A stretch of 64,000 bases of DNA, taken from assembly GCF_021699195.1 (NCBI RefSeq), contig NZ_SSXE01000011.1, forward strand, positions 27,429-91,428, written 5' to 3'. The position numbers and the translations under genes were made by a program. Below, piece by piece: positions 17,001 to 25,544 of this stretch. This DNA comes from Nonomuraea sp. MG754425. Its GTDB lineage: Bacteria; Actinomycetota; Actinomycetes; Streptosporangiales; Streptosporangiaceae. Position 1 is the first letter of the stretch; each line of letters starts with the position of its first letter. The notes beneath the pieces are model-generated. The model searched no databases, had not been told where the DNA came from, and worked only from the letters and a program-made list of their open reading frames with translations.

Positions 17001-17321
17001 CCACCCATCAGGCATGACTACTTCTGGCACCTTCTCACGACCGTTCGGGGCCTGCTCGGGATCGCTCTCGGCGACACCGCGCGCGTCCAGCAGGCTTACC
17101 AGGCACTGCTTCCGTACGCCGGCATGCCGGTGGGCGGCACCGGATACCTGGCCGTCTGGCCGACGGCGCAGGTTCTCGGTGACCTGGCCGGGTACCTCGG
17201 CCGGCCCGCCACGGCGCACTTCCGTCAGGCCCTGGAGATCGCCGAGCGGGCAGGGGTCAGGGCGTGGGCCGAGGCAGCGCGATCGCGGCTCGTTCCAGCC
17301 TCTGGTACCGGCCTCGGGTGA
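14097..17321 (+). CDS. SARP-type regulator with AAA ATPase and TPR-like domains
   Basis: This 1,074-residue regulator begins with an OmpR-like winged helix (LTFQVLGPL to LRRVLEPDR, residues 5-90), followed by a BTAD helical repeat domain (to about 260, LAEDLGIDPGPELRQLE). An ATPase domain follows with Walker A GEPGAGKTALLEQV and Walker B VLIVLDDLHRADAE, then a long helical repeat region to the C terminus. Such proteins activate secondary metabolism or stress genes. A GTG at 14097 has GGAG nine bases upstream; a GTG at 14079 is also in frame. The 3' end overlaps the convergent hemerythrin gene by 65 bases. Confidence 0.9.
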   Translation: MRGGGVVLTFQVLGPLAACFDGEPVALGRPRQRSVIARLLAAGGQAVSVDRLIEDVYADEVPPKALAAVQAYISNLRRVLEPDRPPRAPAKVLVTVPPGYAISVDPMAVDAWAFERAVRDPTGTPEKLAKALELWRGPAYAEFMGAHWADAEIARLDELRLSALERHADAVIRSRGAASVVPDLERLVDEHPLRERAWALLARALYRCGRQGEALSALRRARARLAEDLGIDPGPELRQLEADVLAQAAHLTENASPQVVPERPVVLSQPYVGRRAERVAVAAVESGVVLVSGEPGAGKTALLEQVRVAKGWTTGWGRCPEYEGAPPAWAWAELLRSLTARTPPEDPQALAPLLADVPAAGDVAAARFRLHQAVGAFLASCAPVLIVLDDLHRADAETLALLTHVVSSAKGLPVVVIGSYRHTAITDDLADALATLAAHEPIRIELTGLAPAEVADLVRLICPADDDVVAQIAERTGGNPFFVREMAKLLNAEGTLAVPAGVRDVLRRRVARLPAPAQTVLRTIAVIGRECDLDTLAAVSGGEEDGLLDAVEAGLVTGLLTERADARLAFSHMLVRDMLYEDISRNRRLRLHERVARAIERHHPDDVATLAYHFTAAGRSPEAAHYSVPAARQAERRFAHHEAVALWQQAIDHFRGDPRERLDLTLSMVSAMANTGRLVQARAHREEAVRAALPYGDAELLARVIASFEVPTFWSSREYARLDTDLVEAVEHALDSLPPADGVARCRLLTALAFELEGEATERGYDAARAAVAMARRLGDPELLILALNGAFHQTFRHGELAEREQIGRELLELSGPRVTVEALGHLVLMLSATCRADFTAADAHASEALRVAESYDLPISRAAVSFYRGLRAGLAGDDRGADAHLRTGAELAGRLGMWQHEVGLLALARYGLHLMRGDLTPLLPELAALSALAGYESWRDQSAELYALALCHAGRVAEARESAGEQPPPIRHDYFWHLLTTVRGLLGIALGDTARVQQAYQALLPYAGMPVGGTGYLAVWPTAQVLGDLAGYLGRPATAHFRQALEIAERAGVRAWAEAARSRLVPASGTGLG

Positions 17322-17913
17322 GGGCCAGCGCGAGCCGGAAGCGCGACCCGACCCGGCGCAGCATGCCGTCGAGTTCCTCCGAGGTCGCCCAACTGGACAG
17401 CCACGGGACGGTGAAACGCATCTGGCCGAGCCCGGCCCGCCGGGCTATCCGGTCCTCACACCACTGGTAGGCGTCCGCCGGGACGAAGCGCTTGATGATG
17501 GGGAAGACCTCGCTCTCCTCATCGGCGATGTGCTCGACCAGCATCGCGTGCAACTCGCCGAGCGACTGACGCAGCCGGGTCAGGTCCCCGGTGAGGGCGG
17601 CCCGGCAGCGGGCCAGTACCGCCTCCAGCGCGAGGTGGTCGTCGGTGAACGGCGCCAGATCGACAGCTCGGCCGGCGGCGCGTTCGATGACGGGCCACAG
17701 CAGGTCGTCCTCGTTGGTGTGATGATGGTCGACCTCGAACAGCAGGAGAGTCGCATAGCGGCGGATCGCCGCGTCGCCGCCGCCGTGGTCTTCGGCCAGG
17801 CGACGCAGGTCACCCAGCATCGCCCGGTGGATGACGTACATCGCGGTGAGATCGGGCTCGGGGTCTTCCGGGCGTCGTACGGCAACGGCCGGGATCTGAA
17901 TGGTTCGGGTCAT
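17257..17913 (-). CDS. Hemerythrin HHE domain protein
   Basis: The 218-residue protein has a four-helix hemerythrin pattern: MYVIHRAMLGDLRRL, FEVDHHHTNEDDLLWPVI, FTDDHLALE and HAMLVEHIADEESEVFPII, supplying the His/Glu ligands of a di-iron or similar centre. A C-terminal tail of 60 residues follows. Hemerythrin-like proteins in actinomycetes bind oxygen or handle peroxide or nitric oxide. The ATG at 17913 gives an eight-base spacing from a GAGG; 17919 is an alternative. It overlaps the SARP gene tail to tail. Confidence 0.85.
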   Translation of the reverse strand: MTRTIQIPAVAVRRPEDPEPDLTAMYVIHRAMLGDLRRLAEDHGGGDAAIRRYATLLLFEVDHHHTNEDDLLWPVIERAAGRAVDLAPFTDDHLALEAVLARCRAALTGDLTRLRQSLGELHAMLVEHIADEESEVFPIIKRFVPADAYQWCEDRIARRAGLGQMRFTVPWLSSWATSEELDGMLRRVGSRFRLALALTRGRYQRLERAAIALPRPTP

Positions 17914-17952
17914 CTCCATGGCCTCAGCCTGCGCCCGGCCACTTGTCACCGA

Positions 17953-20718
17953 TCAGTCGCCGACTTGCCGCTTGTGCACGAGTTGCTGACGGTGGGCGAT
18001 GACCGCCGCCTCGGTGCGGGTCGTGGCGCCCAGTTTGCTCAGGATGTGGGAGACGTGCACTCCCGCCGTACTCGGTGAGATGTGCAGCCGGGCGGCGATC
18101 TGCCGGTTGCTCAGGCCCTCGGCGATCAACCTGAGCACGTCGTGTTCGCGCTCCGTGAGCTTGTCCTGAGCCGGTCGGGGCCGGCCGAGCAGGGCGATCT
18201 CGCGGGCGAGCGGCGCGGCGCCCAGGTCTTCGGCCAGCCGCGCGGCCTGCCTGAGGCGGGCCGTCGCCCCGGCCCGGTCGTCCGCCGCCAGCGCGGCTCG
18301 CGCGCCGTGGAACAGGCTCAGCGCCAGCTCGTACGGCTGCCGCAGGTCCCGCCAGGCATCCGCGACGTGGTCCCAGCCGTCGTCCTCGATCAGCGCGTGC
18401 AGCATGATCTGCCAGGCGCGGTCGAGCGGCCCGTCCACGCCGAGCGTCGCATCGGCCGCGGCGAGTTCGGCCTGCCGTTTCGCGACCCGTTTGCGCAGGT
18501 CCGCACCGTCACCGTGGGTGAGCCGGCTGCGCTGCGCCAATGCGCCGGCGACCAGGACCGGCCGGGCGTCGCTGCTGTAGATCCGGGTGAGCGCCGGATC
18601 GGCCAGCGCCCGGTCCAGGAGCAGGCCGGCCCTCTCGTGGTCGCCCTGGGCGACGGCGAGCAGGCAGAGGAGCCGATAGCGGGGGAACAGACCTCCGTCA
18701 CCGGGGTGCTCCACGTCCGCCGCGGCGGCGGCCGCCCTGGCCAGGTCCCCGCGCAGCAGCGCCAGGTAGCCGTCGAGCGCGCGCAGGGCCTGCCGCGGCA
18801 GCGGTGGCGGATCCTCCTGAAGGCTCTCCTCCAGCAGGGCGGACGCCTCGTCCCACGCCCCGGCCAGGATCAGGCTGTATCCGGCGAAGCGCGCGAGTTC
18901 GGCGCCCCGGCTGCGGCCCAGCCCGTACCGGCGGGCGTGGCGGATGCCGTCGCGGGCCGCCTCGATGGCGTGGTGCTGGTCGCCCGCCTTGGTGTGCAGC
19001 GTGGCCTCGTACATCGGGACGGTCATGAGCAGGTCGTGGCCGTCGAGCCGCGCGGCCAGCGTCCGGGCCTGCGCCAGCATCCCGAGGTCGCGCGTCAGGG
19101 ACCCGACGCCCAGCAGCCCACGGACCGTCACCGTGGCATCGCCGGTGCGCCGGCCGATGGCGAGCGCCTCCGCGAACAGCTCGCGGGCCCTGTCCGTCTC
19201 CGGCAGCAGGCCCATGGCCAGCACCCCGAGCAGCCGCCCCCGCTGAACGCCGTCGGAGGTGGCGGGCACCAGTTCCAGGGCCCGTTCCCAGTCGGCGACG
19301 CCGGTCGCCTCCAGCCGATGCCGCAGCCTGCCTCGATGTTCCAGCAGTTGGGCGGCCCGCTCCGGCTCGCGCCGCTCGTCCACGGCGGCCAGCCCGGCGC
19401 TGGCGTACTCGACCCCGCGCGCGTAGTCGCCGCTGAGCATGCAGGCCTCGGCCGCGCCGGTCAGGACATCGATCCGGTCGGCGCCCAGCCGCGCCCGCGG
19501 GTCCCAGAGTTCGAGGACCTGATCGAGCAGGCGGACCTGCTCCTCGTAGGCGTAGGACCTGCGCGCCTGGCTCGCGGCCAGGTAGGCGGCGGACAGGGCC
19601 GGGCCGCGGTCACCGGCGGCGTAGGCGTGCGCGGCCAGCTCCGCGTGGGCGCCGGAGTCGCGCAGGGCCCCGGCGTAGCACGCGTGCAGGCGCGCCCGCT
19701 CGCCGGGCAGCAGGTCCTCGTACACCGCCTGCCGGATCAGGGCATGGCGAAAGTCGTAGCCGTCCCCTGCCGTGACGAGCAGGCCGCGGTCGACGAGCTC
19801 GCGCAGCAGGGTGTCCAGCTCGGCCCCGTCCTGCCCGGCCACCTGCGCCAGCAGCCGGTGGCCGACCCGGCCGCCCGCGACCGAAGCGATGCCCAGCAGC
19901 CCGCGGGCCGGGCCCGGCAGCGACCGCGGGCCGTGCAGCAGCAGGTCGCGCAGGCTGTCCGGGGTCCGCTCACCGGCGCGGGCGAGCGCCTCGACGAACA
20001 GCGGGTTGCCGTCGCTGCGTTCGTGGACGCGGCGTACCGCGGCCGTGTCCGGCTCGGCGCCGAGGATCGCGGCCAGTTGCCGGCCCACGCCCTGCCGGTC
20101 CAGGCGGTCCAGGCGCAGCGTGGTGGTGCGCGGGCGGCGGCCCAGCTCCGACAGCAGCGGCCCGAGCCGCCCGTCGCCCGTCTCCGGCGGCCGGTAGGTG
20201 ATCGCCAGGAGCACGCCGGTCTGGGTCAGGTTCCTGGCCAGGAAGCCGAGCAACTCGCGGGTGGCGGCGTCGGCCCAGTGCAGGTCCTCGATCGAGACGA
20301 CCAGCGGCTGGTCCGCGGCCACGCGCTCGACCAGCGTCAGGACCTCCTCGAACAGCCGGTGCTTGCCGCCTTCCGCGTCGCCCGCCTCGCCGAGCTCCGG
20401 GAACCAGCGGGCAAGCTGACGGTAGGGCCCAGGCAGCACCCCTTCGACCCGGATCAGCCTGCGCAGCACCGTCACGAACGGCGCGTACGGCAGGCCGTCA
20501 CTGCCCAGTTCCGCGCAGGCGCCCTCGACCACCCGCACGGCCGGGCCCAGCGACCGCGCGAACTCGGCGAGCAGCCGCGACTTGCCGATCCCGGCCTCCC
20601 CGGCCACCAGCGCCACGGCGGGCCCCTGCCCCACAGCCGTGTCCAGGGCCGCCGCCAGTGCCGACAGCTCCTCGCCCCTGCCGATGAACACCGGGCTGAC
20701 CACGCGCTCCGCCACCAC
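17953..20718 (-). CDS. LAL-family (LuxR with ATPase) transcriptional regulator
   Basis: The 921-residue protein has an N-terminal ATPase (FIGRGEELSALAAAL, Walker A AGEAGIGKSRLLAEF, Walker B PLVVSIEDLHWADAATR), a long TPR-like helical centre, and a C-terminal LuxR helix-turn-helix (KLTEREHDVLRLIAEGLSN, NRQIAARLHISPSTAGVHV). This matches MalT-like activators. Start choice is uncertain: the frame is open to a GTG at 20739, but those codons coincide with an AT-rich promoter-like stretch, so GTG 20718 or GTG 20703 (GGAG just upstream) is more likely. It is divergent from the acetyltransferase gene. Confidence 0.88.
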   Translation of the reverse strand: MVAERVVSPVFIGRGEELSALAAALDTAVGQGPAVALVAGEAGIGKSRLLAEFARSLGPAVRVVEGACAELGSDGLPYAPFVTVLRRLIRVEGVLPGPYRQLARWFPELGEAGDAEGGKHRLFEEVLTLVERVAADQPLVVSIEDLHWADAATRELLGFLARNLTQTGVLLAITYRPPETGDGRLGPLLSELGRRPRTTTLRLDRLDRQGVGRQLAAILGAEPDTAAVRRVHERSDGNPLFVEALARAGERTPDSLRDLLLHGPRSLPGPARGLLGIASVAGGRVGHRLLAQVAGQDGAELDTLLRELVDRGLLVTAGDGYDFRHALIRQAVYEDLLPGERARLHACYAGALRDSGAHAELAAHAYAAGDRGPALSAAYLAASQARRSYAYEEQVRLLDQVLELWDPRARLGADRIDVLTGAAEACMLSGDYARGVEYASAGLAAVDERREPERAAQLLEHRGRLRHRLEATGVADWERALELVPATSDGVQRGRLLGVLAMGLLPETDRARELFAEALAIGRRTGDATVTVRGLLGVGSLTRDLGMLAQARTLAARLDGHDLLMTVPMYEATLHTKAGDQHHAIEAARDGIRHARRYGLGRSRGAELARFAGYSLILAGAWDEASALLEESLQEDPPPLPRQALRALDGYLALLRGDLARAAAAAADVEHPGDGGLFPRYRLLCLLAVAQGDHERAGLLLDRALADPALTRIYSSDARPVLVAGALAQRSRLTHGDGADLRKRVAKRQAELAAADATLGVDGPLDRAWQIMLHALIEDDGWDHVADAWRDLRQPYELALSLFHGARAALAADDRAGATARLRQAARLAEDLGAAPLAREIALLGRPRPAQDKLTEREHDVLRLIAEGLSNRQIAARLHISPSTAGVHVSHILSKLGATTRTEAAVIAHRQQLVHKRQVGD

Positions 20719-20720
20719 GG

Positions 20721-20755
20721 AACCAGCATATAAATACACAGATCACTCGATGCGC
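20721..20755 (-). promoter_or_regulatory. Candidate promoter of the LAL gene
   Basis: On the minus strand TTGCGC is followed after 17 bases by TTTATA, in one of the few AT-rich patches of the region. Transcription would begin close to the GTG pair at 20718-20715. Confidence 0.4.
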
Positions 20756-20785
20756 AACGGCTGTTTACCCGGTCACTGTCGAAGC

Positions 20786-22009
20786 ATGACAGCCACGTAC
20801 CCCCTGCGGACCATCCGCGCCGACGAGCTCGACGCGTGGGCTCGCATGATCACCACGACCTACGGCCAGGACTGGTACGAGGGCGGCCTCAGGAACGCCG
20901 CCGTCTCCATCGAGCCCGGACGCACGATCGCCGCCTTCGACGGCGAGGAGATCGTCGGCGGCGCGTCGATCTACGGCCGCGTCATGACGATCCCCGGCGC
21001 GGTGACGCCCGTCGCCGGCATCACGCTCGTCGCGGTCCTGCCCACGCACCGGCGCCGCGGCATCCTCACCGAGATGATGCGCAAGCAGCTCACTGACCTG
21101 CACGAATCAGGCGGCGAACCGATCACCGCGCTCAACGCCGCCGAGGCCACGATCTATGGCCGCTTCGGCTACGGCGTCGCCAGCCACGTGGCCGAGATCC
21201 AGGCCGACAAGAAGCTCCTGGCCCTGAGGCCCGGCACCGACCTCGGCGACGGGACGATCCGCCTGCTCGACCGCCGGCAGGCCCGGCCGCTGCTGGAGAA
21301 GGTCTACGACACCGCCCGCCTTGCCGGGGTCGGCTGGGTGGACCGTACGGACCGGTTCTGGGAGGCGAGGCTGGCCGACGGCGAACGCGCGCGCGACGGC
21401 GGGACGGCACTGCGCTTCGCCGTCCACTTCGAACCCGGCGGCGAGGTCACCGGCTACGCCCTCTACCGCTCCAAGCCGCGGCTGGCGCAGGTCATCGAGG
21501 TCGCGGCCACCACCCGGCAGTCCAACGCCGCCTTGTGGCGCTACCTCATCGACCTCGACGCCCACGCCGGCCTCAGCTACGACGGAGCCGTCGACGACCC
21601 GCTGAAGCACCTGCTGACCGACCCGCGTGCGGCCCGCACCACCGTGATCGACAACCTCTGGGTCCGCCTGGTGGACGTCGACCGCGCGCTGACGGCACGC
21701 CGCTACTCGGCCCCGCTGGAGCTGGTCCTGGAGGTGCAGGACACGTTCTGCCCGTGGAACGCGGGGCGCTACCGCCTGCGGGCCGACGGCGACTCCGTCA
21801 CCTGCGAACGCACCCGGACCCGGCCCGACCTGCGACTGACCTCCGCCGAACTGGGCGCGGCCTACCTGGGCGGCACCACCCTGGCGGCCCTGGCGGCGGC
21901 CGGCCGGGTGGAGGAACTGCGCCCCGGGGCGCTCGCCGCCGCCTCGCTCGCCTTCCGCGGCGAGCGGGCACCGTTTCACCCCTCAGGCTGGGCGTTCCCC
22001 GCCTTCTGA
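20786..22009 (+). CDS. eis: Eis-type GNAT N-acetyltransferase
   Basis: The 407-residue protein has the tripartite Eis architecture: an N-terminal GNAT domain with TPVAGITLVAVLPTHRRRGILTEMM (acetyl-CoA loop), a second GNAT-like domain, and a C-terminal sterol-carrier-like domain. The NAAEATIYGRFGYGVA block contains the Tyr region that in Mycobacterium tuberculosis Eis provides the general acid, and the chain ends in Phe, as in that enzyme where the C-terminal carboxylate takes part in catalysis. Eis enzymes acetylate amines of aminoglycosides and other polyamines at several positions. Whether this one gives resistance is not known. Confidence 0.85.
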   Translation: MTATYPLRTIRADELDAWARMITTTYGQDWYEGGLRNAAVSIEPGRTIAAFDGEEIVGGASIYGRVMTIPGAVTPVAGITLVAVLPTHRRRGILTEMMRKQLTDLHESGGEPITALNAAEATIYGRFGYGVASHVAEIQADKKLLALRPGTDLGDGTIRLLDRRQARPLLEKVYDTARLAGVGWVDRTDRFWEARLADGERARDGGTALRFAVHFEPGGEVTGYALYRSKPRLAQVIEVAATTRQSNAALWRYLIDLDAHAGLSYDGAVDDPLKHLLTDPRAARTTVIDNLWVRLVDVDRALTARRYSAPLELVLEVQDTFCPWNAGRYRLRADGDSVTCERTRTRPDLRLTSAELGAAYLGGTTLAALAAAGRVEELRPGALAAASLAFRGERAPFHPSGWAFPAF

Positions 22010-22209
22010 TCGGCGTCCGGCCGGATCCAGGCACGCCCGGAGGACCAGATCGTCCTTGACGTCACCGCGACCGCTCTCGGCGGGCCCCGGCCTCGGCCGG
22101 TCGCCCTACGCTCCTGGGCGTACCCGGACGGCCTCCCTCCGGCCGACGCCCGGACCTGGGCGAAGCGGCGAGGATGAGGCCGTCGGGTTCGGGGAGGGAG
22201 GCGGGTGCG

Positions 22210-22698
22210 ATGCGGCCGCGTATCAGGAAGACGGTCCTGGTCGTCCACGTCATCGCAGCGGTGGCGTTGCTCGGTGAGGTGTGGGCACTGGTCGTGCTGA
22301 ACACGGCGGCGACCCTGGCGGAGGAGCCGGAGCTGGCGCACGCCGCCTACCGCCTGATGCCGTTCCTGGTGTTCGCGGGCGGGATACCGCTCAGCCTCAC
22401 CGCTCTGGCCACCGGCGTCACGCTGGGGCTGAGCAGCCATTGGGGGGTGTTCCGCCACTCCTGGGTGGCGGCCAAGCTGGTCCTGATCCTGGGCGTCATC
22501 TGCCTCGGCGCGTTCCTGTTCGATCCCGTGGGGATGGCCGCCGCCACCGCGGGCGGACGGGGCGTCGCGACGGACCGGCAGTGGGGCCAGGTGGCCGTGC
22601 CTGCCGCGCAGTTGGTCATGCTGGTGACGGCGACGGCGCTGTCGGTCTTCAAACCGCGACGCAGGATCCCCAGGACCCGGGGTGATCATCCGCAATGA
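22210..22698 (+). CDS. Small integral membrane protein (DUF2269-like)
   Basis: The 162-residue protein has four hydrophobic helices (about residues 8-30, 45-70, 80-105, 125-148) with a conserved-looking His in VVHVIAAVALLGEVW, which resembles DUF2269/CopD-like small membrane proteins. A strong GGGAGGGAGG precedes the ATG. The stop overlaps the start of the next transporter gene (ATGA), so the two are coupled. The 200 bases before it contain an open frame without a start codon that I cannot assign. Function unknown. Confidence 0.7.
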   Translation: MRPRIRKTVLVVHVIAAVALLGEVWALVVLNTAATLAEEPELAHAAYRLMPFLVFAGGIPLSLTALATGVTLGLSSHWGVFRHSWVAAKLVLILGVICLGAFLFDPVGMAAATAGGRGVATDRQWGQVAVPAAQLVMLVTATALSVFKPRRRIPRTRGDHPQ

Positions 22699-23876
22699 GG
22701 GGCGTGGGCAGGTGGTCGGCCATCACGATCTGCGCACTCGTGGTGATCGCCGAGGGCTACGACCTCATCGTGTACGGCGCGCTGCTGCCGTCCCTGCTGC
22801 GGGAGCCCGGATGGGAGCTCACCCGGGCCGACGCCGGCACGCTGGGCAGCGCGGCCTACCTGGGCATGCTCGTCGGCGCCCTGGTCGTCGGCAGGCTCAG
22901 CGACCTGTTCGGCCGCCGGCCGTTCGTCCTGGGTTCGCTCGCCTGGTTCACCGTCTGGACGATCGCGTGCGCCCTGGCGGGAGCGCCCTGGCACCTGGGC
23001 GTCTTCCGGCTGCTGGCCGGGGTCGGCATGGGCGCGGTCCTGCCCGTCGTGCTGGCCCTGGCCAGAGAGCTGGCGCCGGCGGATCGCACCGGAGTCGTCT
23101 TCACCGTGCTGATGGCGGGCCTGCCCGCCGGTGGCATGCTCGCCTCCCTGACCGGGCTGGTCGTGCTGCCCGTCGCCGACTGGCGCGTGATGTTCCTCAT
23201 CGGCGGCGTCGCCTCGGTCATCGTCCTGATCGTGGCCTTCCTGCGGCTGCCCGACTCGGCGGAGTACCGCGGCCGGGCGCCCGATCCGATCGGGTTCTCC
23301 GTGTTGTTCGCACCCGGGCTGCTGCTCAGCACGATGCTGTTCCCCCTGGCCAACCTCATGATGTTGCTCACCTGGTACGGGCTGAACACCTGGCTGACGA
23401 CCCTCATGCACGACCTGAGTCACCCGCTCGCTTCCGCGCTGCGGTTCTCCACGGTGCTCAACCTCGGCGCGCTGGCCGGATCGTTCGCGCTGGCCGCGCT
23501 GTGCCTGCGCTGGGGAACCAGGCGGGTCGCGGGGCTGAGCGCCCTGCTGGCGGGTCTGGGCATCCTGGGCTGCGTGCTGCACCCGGGCAGCACCGTCGTC
23601 TTCCTCGGCCTGATCGCGCTCATCGGCGCCGGTGCGCACAGCGCGCTCAACCTGATCACCGCCTCTGTCGCCGACTCCTATCCGGTCGCCCTGCGCGCGA
23701 CGGCCATCGGCTGGACCCATGGGCTCGGCCGCGCCGGCGCCATCGTCTCTCCTTCGCTGGGCGGCTGGATCCTGGAGGCCGAGCTGGGACCGACGATGGT
23801 GCTCGGCGCCTTCATGGTCACCGCGGTGCTGGGTGCGGTGTTCCTGGGCCTGCTGAGCCTGGGGCCGCACCGCTGA
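22695..23876 (+). CDS. MFS transporter, aromatic acid:H+ symporter type
   Basis: The 393-residue protein has twelve predicted helices and the AAHS-type opening VIAEGYDLIVYGALLPSLL, in which the acidic residue of helix 1 is needed for proton-coupled uptake. The loop 2-3 motif VGRLSDLFGRRPFVLGS is MFS signature A. Members import benzoate, 4-hydroxybenzoate, vanillate and similar acids. No ring-cleavage genes are next to it, so the substrate is open. It begins within the stop of the small membrane protein gene. Confidence 0.82.
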   Translation: MRGVGRWSAITICALVVIAEGYDLIVYGALLPSLLREPGWELTRADAGTLGSAAYLGMLVGALVVGRLSDLFGRRPFVLGSLAWFTVWTIACALAGAPWHLGVFRLLAGVGMGAVLPVVLALARELAPADRTGVVFTVLMAGLPAGGMLASLTGLVVLPVADWRVMFLIGGVASVIVLIVAFLRLPDSAEYRGRAPDPIGFSVLFAPGLLLSTMLFPLANLMMLLTWYGLNTWLTTLMHDLSHPLASALRFSTVLNLGALAGSFALAALCLRWGTRRVAGLSALLAGLGILGCVLHPGSTVVFLGLIALIGAGAHSALNLITASVADSYPVALRATAIGWTHGLGRAGAIVSPSLGGWILEAELGPTMVLGAFMVTAVLGAVFLGLLSLGPHR

Positions 23877-23885
23877 GCATCCCGG

Positions 23886-24581
23886 TCAGGCGCGGTCACC
23901 GTCGTAGGCCGCGAGGAACACCTGCACCGCCTCGTCGGCGATGCGTTCGAGCTCTTCGATGGGTGGCTTGGCCAGCGTGCCGGCGAACATCACCTGGTTC
24001 ATCGGCTTGTACATGATGAGCCCGGCGAACTGGTAGGCGGCCAGGGTCGGATCGGGCAGCTCGCGTAGCATCCCGCGCTCGGCAAGCCGCTGCATCGCCT
24101 CTCCCAGAAGCACCAGCGACCGGTGGAAGCCGTGCTCGAACCAGGCTCCGGACAGCTCGGGGAACCGGTCGGCCTCGGCGATGACCAGCCGGCGCAACTG
24201 GATGACGTCCGACCGGGTGAGGCTTTCGAGGAAACCGCGCGCGACTTCGCGCAGCGCCTGCCGCGCATCGGTGGCCTGGTCGAGACGATGGGCGGCCTGC
24301 CCGAATCCGTTCACCAGTTGATCGTTGGTGCCCAGGATGATCTCGGCGAACAGGCGTTCCTTGTCCTCGAACTGTTTGTAGACGGTCTGCTTGGACACGG
24401 CGGCTCGGGCGGCCACCTGATCCATGCTCGCTCCCAGATAGCCGTTCTGCAGGAACACCTCGGTGGCCGCCTGAAGGATCGCGCGTCGCTTCCGCTCGGT
24501 ACGGCCGACCTCCATGTCGTCGTCCGGCTTGACGGCCGCCGGCCGGCCGCCGCTCTGCTGCGTCCGCTCTCGTGGGTTCAC
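23886..24581 (-). CDS. TetR-family regulator
   Basis: The 231-residue protein has a classic TetR DNA-binding part, RRAILQAATEVFLQNGYLGA and ASMDQVAARAAVSKQTVYKQF, after a 35-residue charged N-terminal arm. The ligand-binding half resembles AcrR-type C domains. The GTG at 24581 has GAGGAAGG upstream. It is divergent from the hydrolase/efflux operon, with repeated AGTACTA motifs between them, so it most likely represses that operon and itself. Confidence 0.87.
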   Translation of the reverse strand: MNPRERTQQSGGRPAAVKPDDDMEVGRTERKRRAILQAATEVFLQNGYLGASMDQVAARAAVSKQTVYKQFEDKERLFAEIILGTNDQLVNGFGQAAHRLDQATDARQALREVARGFLESLTRSDVIQLRRLVIAEADRFPELSGAWFEHGFHRSLVLLGEAMQRLAERGMLRELPDPTLAAYQFAGLIMYKPMNQVMFAGTLAKPPIEELERIADEAVQVFLAAYDGDRA

Positions 24582-24612
24582 GTCACCTTCCTCAAAGTCG
24601 AACTGAACGAAG

Positions 24613-24656
24613 AGTACTAGACAGTTCCGTACGCCCGTCAGTACTATACCGTCCAG
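24613..24656. promoter_or_regulatory. Repeated AGTACTA elements between tetR and hydrolase genes
   Basis: AGTACTA occurs at 24613-24619 and 24640-24646, exactly 27 bases apart, each followed within a few bases by a CAGTTCC or CCAGTTCC. The placement in a 100-base divergent intergenic region and the low GC content fit an operator/promoter block for the TetR protein. Confidence 0.4.
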
Positions 24657-24684
24657 TTCCACTGATAAACCTTGAGGAGTAGCC

Positions 24685-25479
24685 ATGTCACGCACGGTGA
24701 ACGTGCCGGGTGCCCAGATCTCCTACGAAGTCCGGGGCAGCGGGCCGGTGCTCGCGGTCATCGGCCATCCCATGGACGGCAGCGGCTTCGCCGCGCTCGT
24801 CTCGAAGCTGACCGAGCACTACACCGTCGTCACGATCGATCCCCGGGGATTCGGGCGCAGCACGATCGCCGACCGTGAGCAGGACGCGATGCCCGAGGTG
24901 CTCGCCGACGACGTCAAGGCGGTGCTCGACCTCGTGGAGCCGGAGCCCGTGCACCTGTTCGGCAACAGTGGCGGTGCGGTCATCGGTCTCGCGCTCGTCG
25001 CCAAGTATCCGGACCGGCTCCGCACTCTCGTCGCCCACGACCCTCCCCTGGCCGACCTGCTGCCGGACAGGGAGCAGGCGCGGGCCGCGCTCCATGACAT
25101 CCATGACACCTACCGCGCCCACGGCCAGGGGGCGGCATGGGGCCAGTTCTTCGAATTCGGCGGCTTCGAGGCGCCCCCCATGCCGGACGGCGAGCCGCAG
25201 GAGCCGTCCGAGGAGGACGTGGCCGCGGGCGAGCGCCTGTTCGGTCATGGCCTTCTGCCGATCACGCTGTACGAACCCGACCTCGCTGCCCTGCGCGCGG
25301 CATCCACCCGGATCGTGGCCGCCGGCGGTGGGGCCTCCGTCGGCACCTTCCCCCAGCGTGCCGCCGCCGCGCTCGCAGAGCGGCTCGGCACCGAGCTGGT
25401 CGACTTCCCCGGGAACCACGGCGGCTTCGACAGCCATCCGGAGGAGTTCGCCCAGACCCTCCACAAAATCCTGAGCTAG
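24685..25479 (+). CDS. Alpha/beta hydrolase
   Basis: The 264-residue protein has the canonical fold: oxyanion region VIGHPMDGSG, the strand VVTIDPRGFGRS, the nucleophile elbow LFGNSGGAVIGL with the catalytic Ser, and the late His in FPGNHGGFDSHP. A GAGGAG precedes the ATG. It is the first gene of a probable three-gene unit with a DHA2-type pump and a DHFR-like protein, divergent from a TetR regulator. The substrate is unknown; esterase or haloperoxidase-like activity is typical for such sequences. Confidence 0.85.
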   Translation: MSRTVNVPGAQISYEVRGSGPVLAVIGHPMDGSGFAALVSKLTEHYTVVTIDPRGFGRSTIADREQDAMPEVLADDVKAVLDLVEPEPVHLFGNSGGAVIGLALVAKYPDRLRTLVAHDPPLADLLPDREQARAALHDIHDTYRAHGQGAAWGQFFEFGGFEAPPMPDGEPQEPSEEDVAAGERLFGHGLLPITLYEPDLAALRAASTRIVAAGGGASVGTFPQRAAAALAERLGTELVDFPGNHGGFDSHPEEFAQTLHKILS

Positions 25480-25544
25480 CGGTACGCCGCCCGAAGACAG
25501 GTGGGGACGACCACCGGCCGGGCGGTCCGACGAGAGGAGACAAC

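Noticed and set aside
18082..20733. Plus-strand open frame of about 880 codons
   Set aside because: It is opposite the LAL regulator and has low-complexity composition (Gln, Gly, Arg). The minus strand has ATPase and LuxR motifs.
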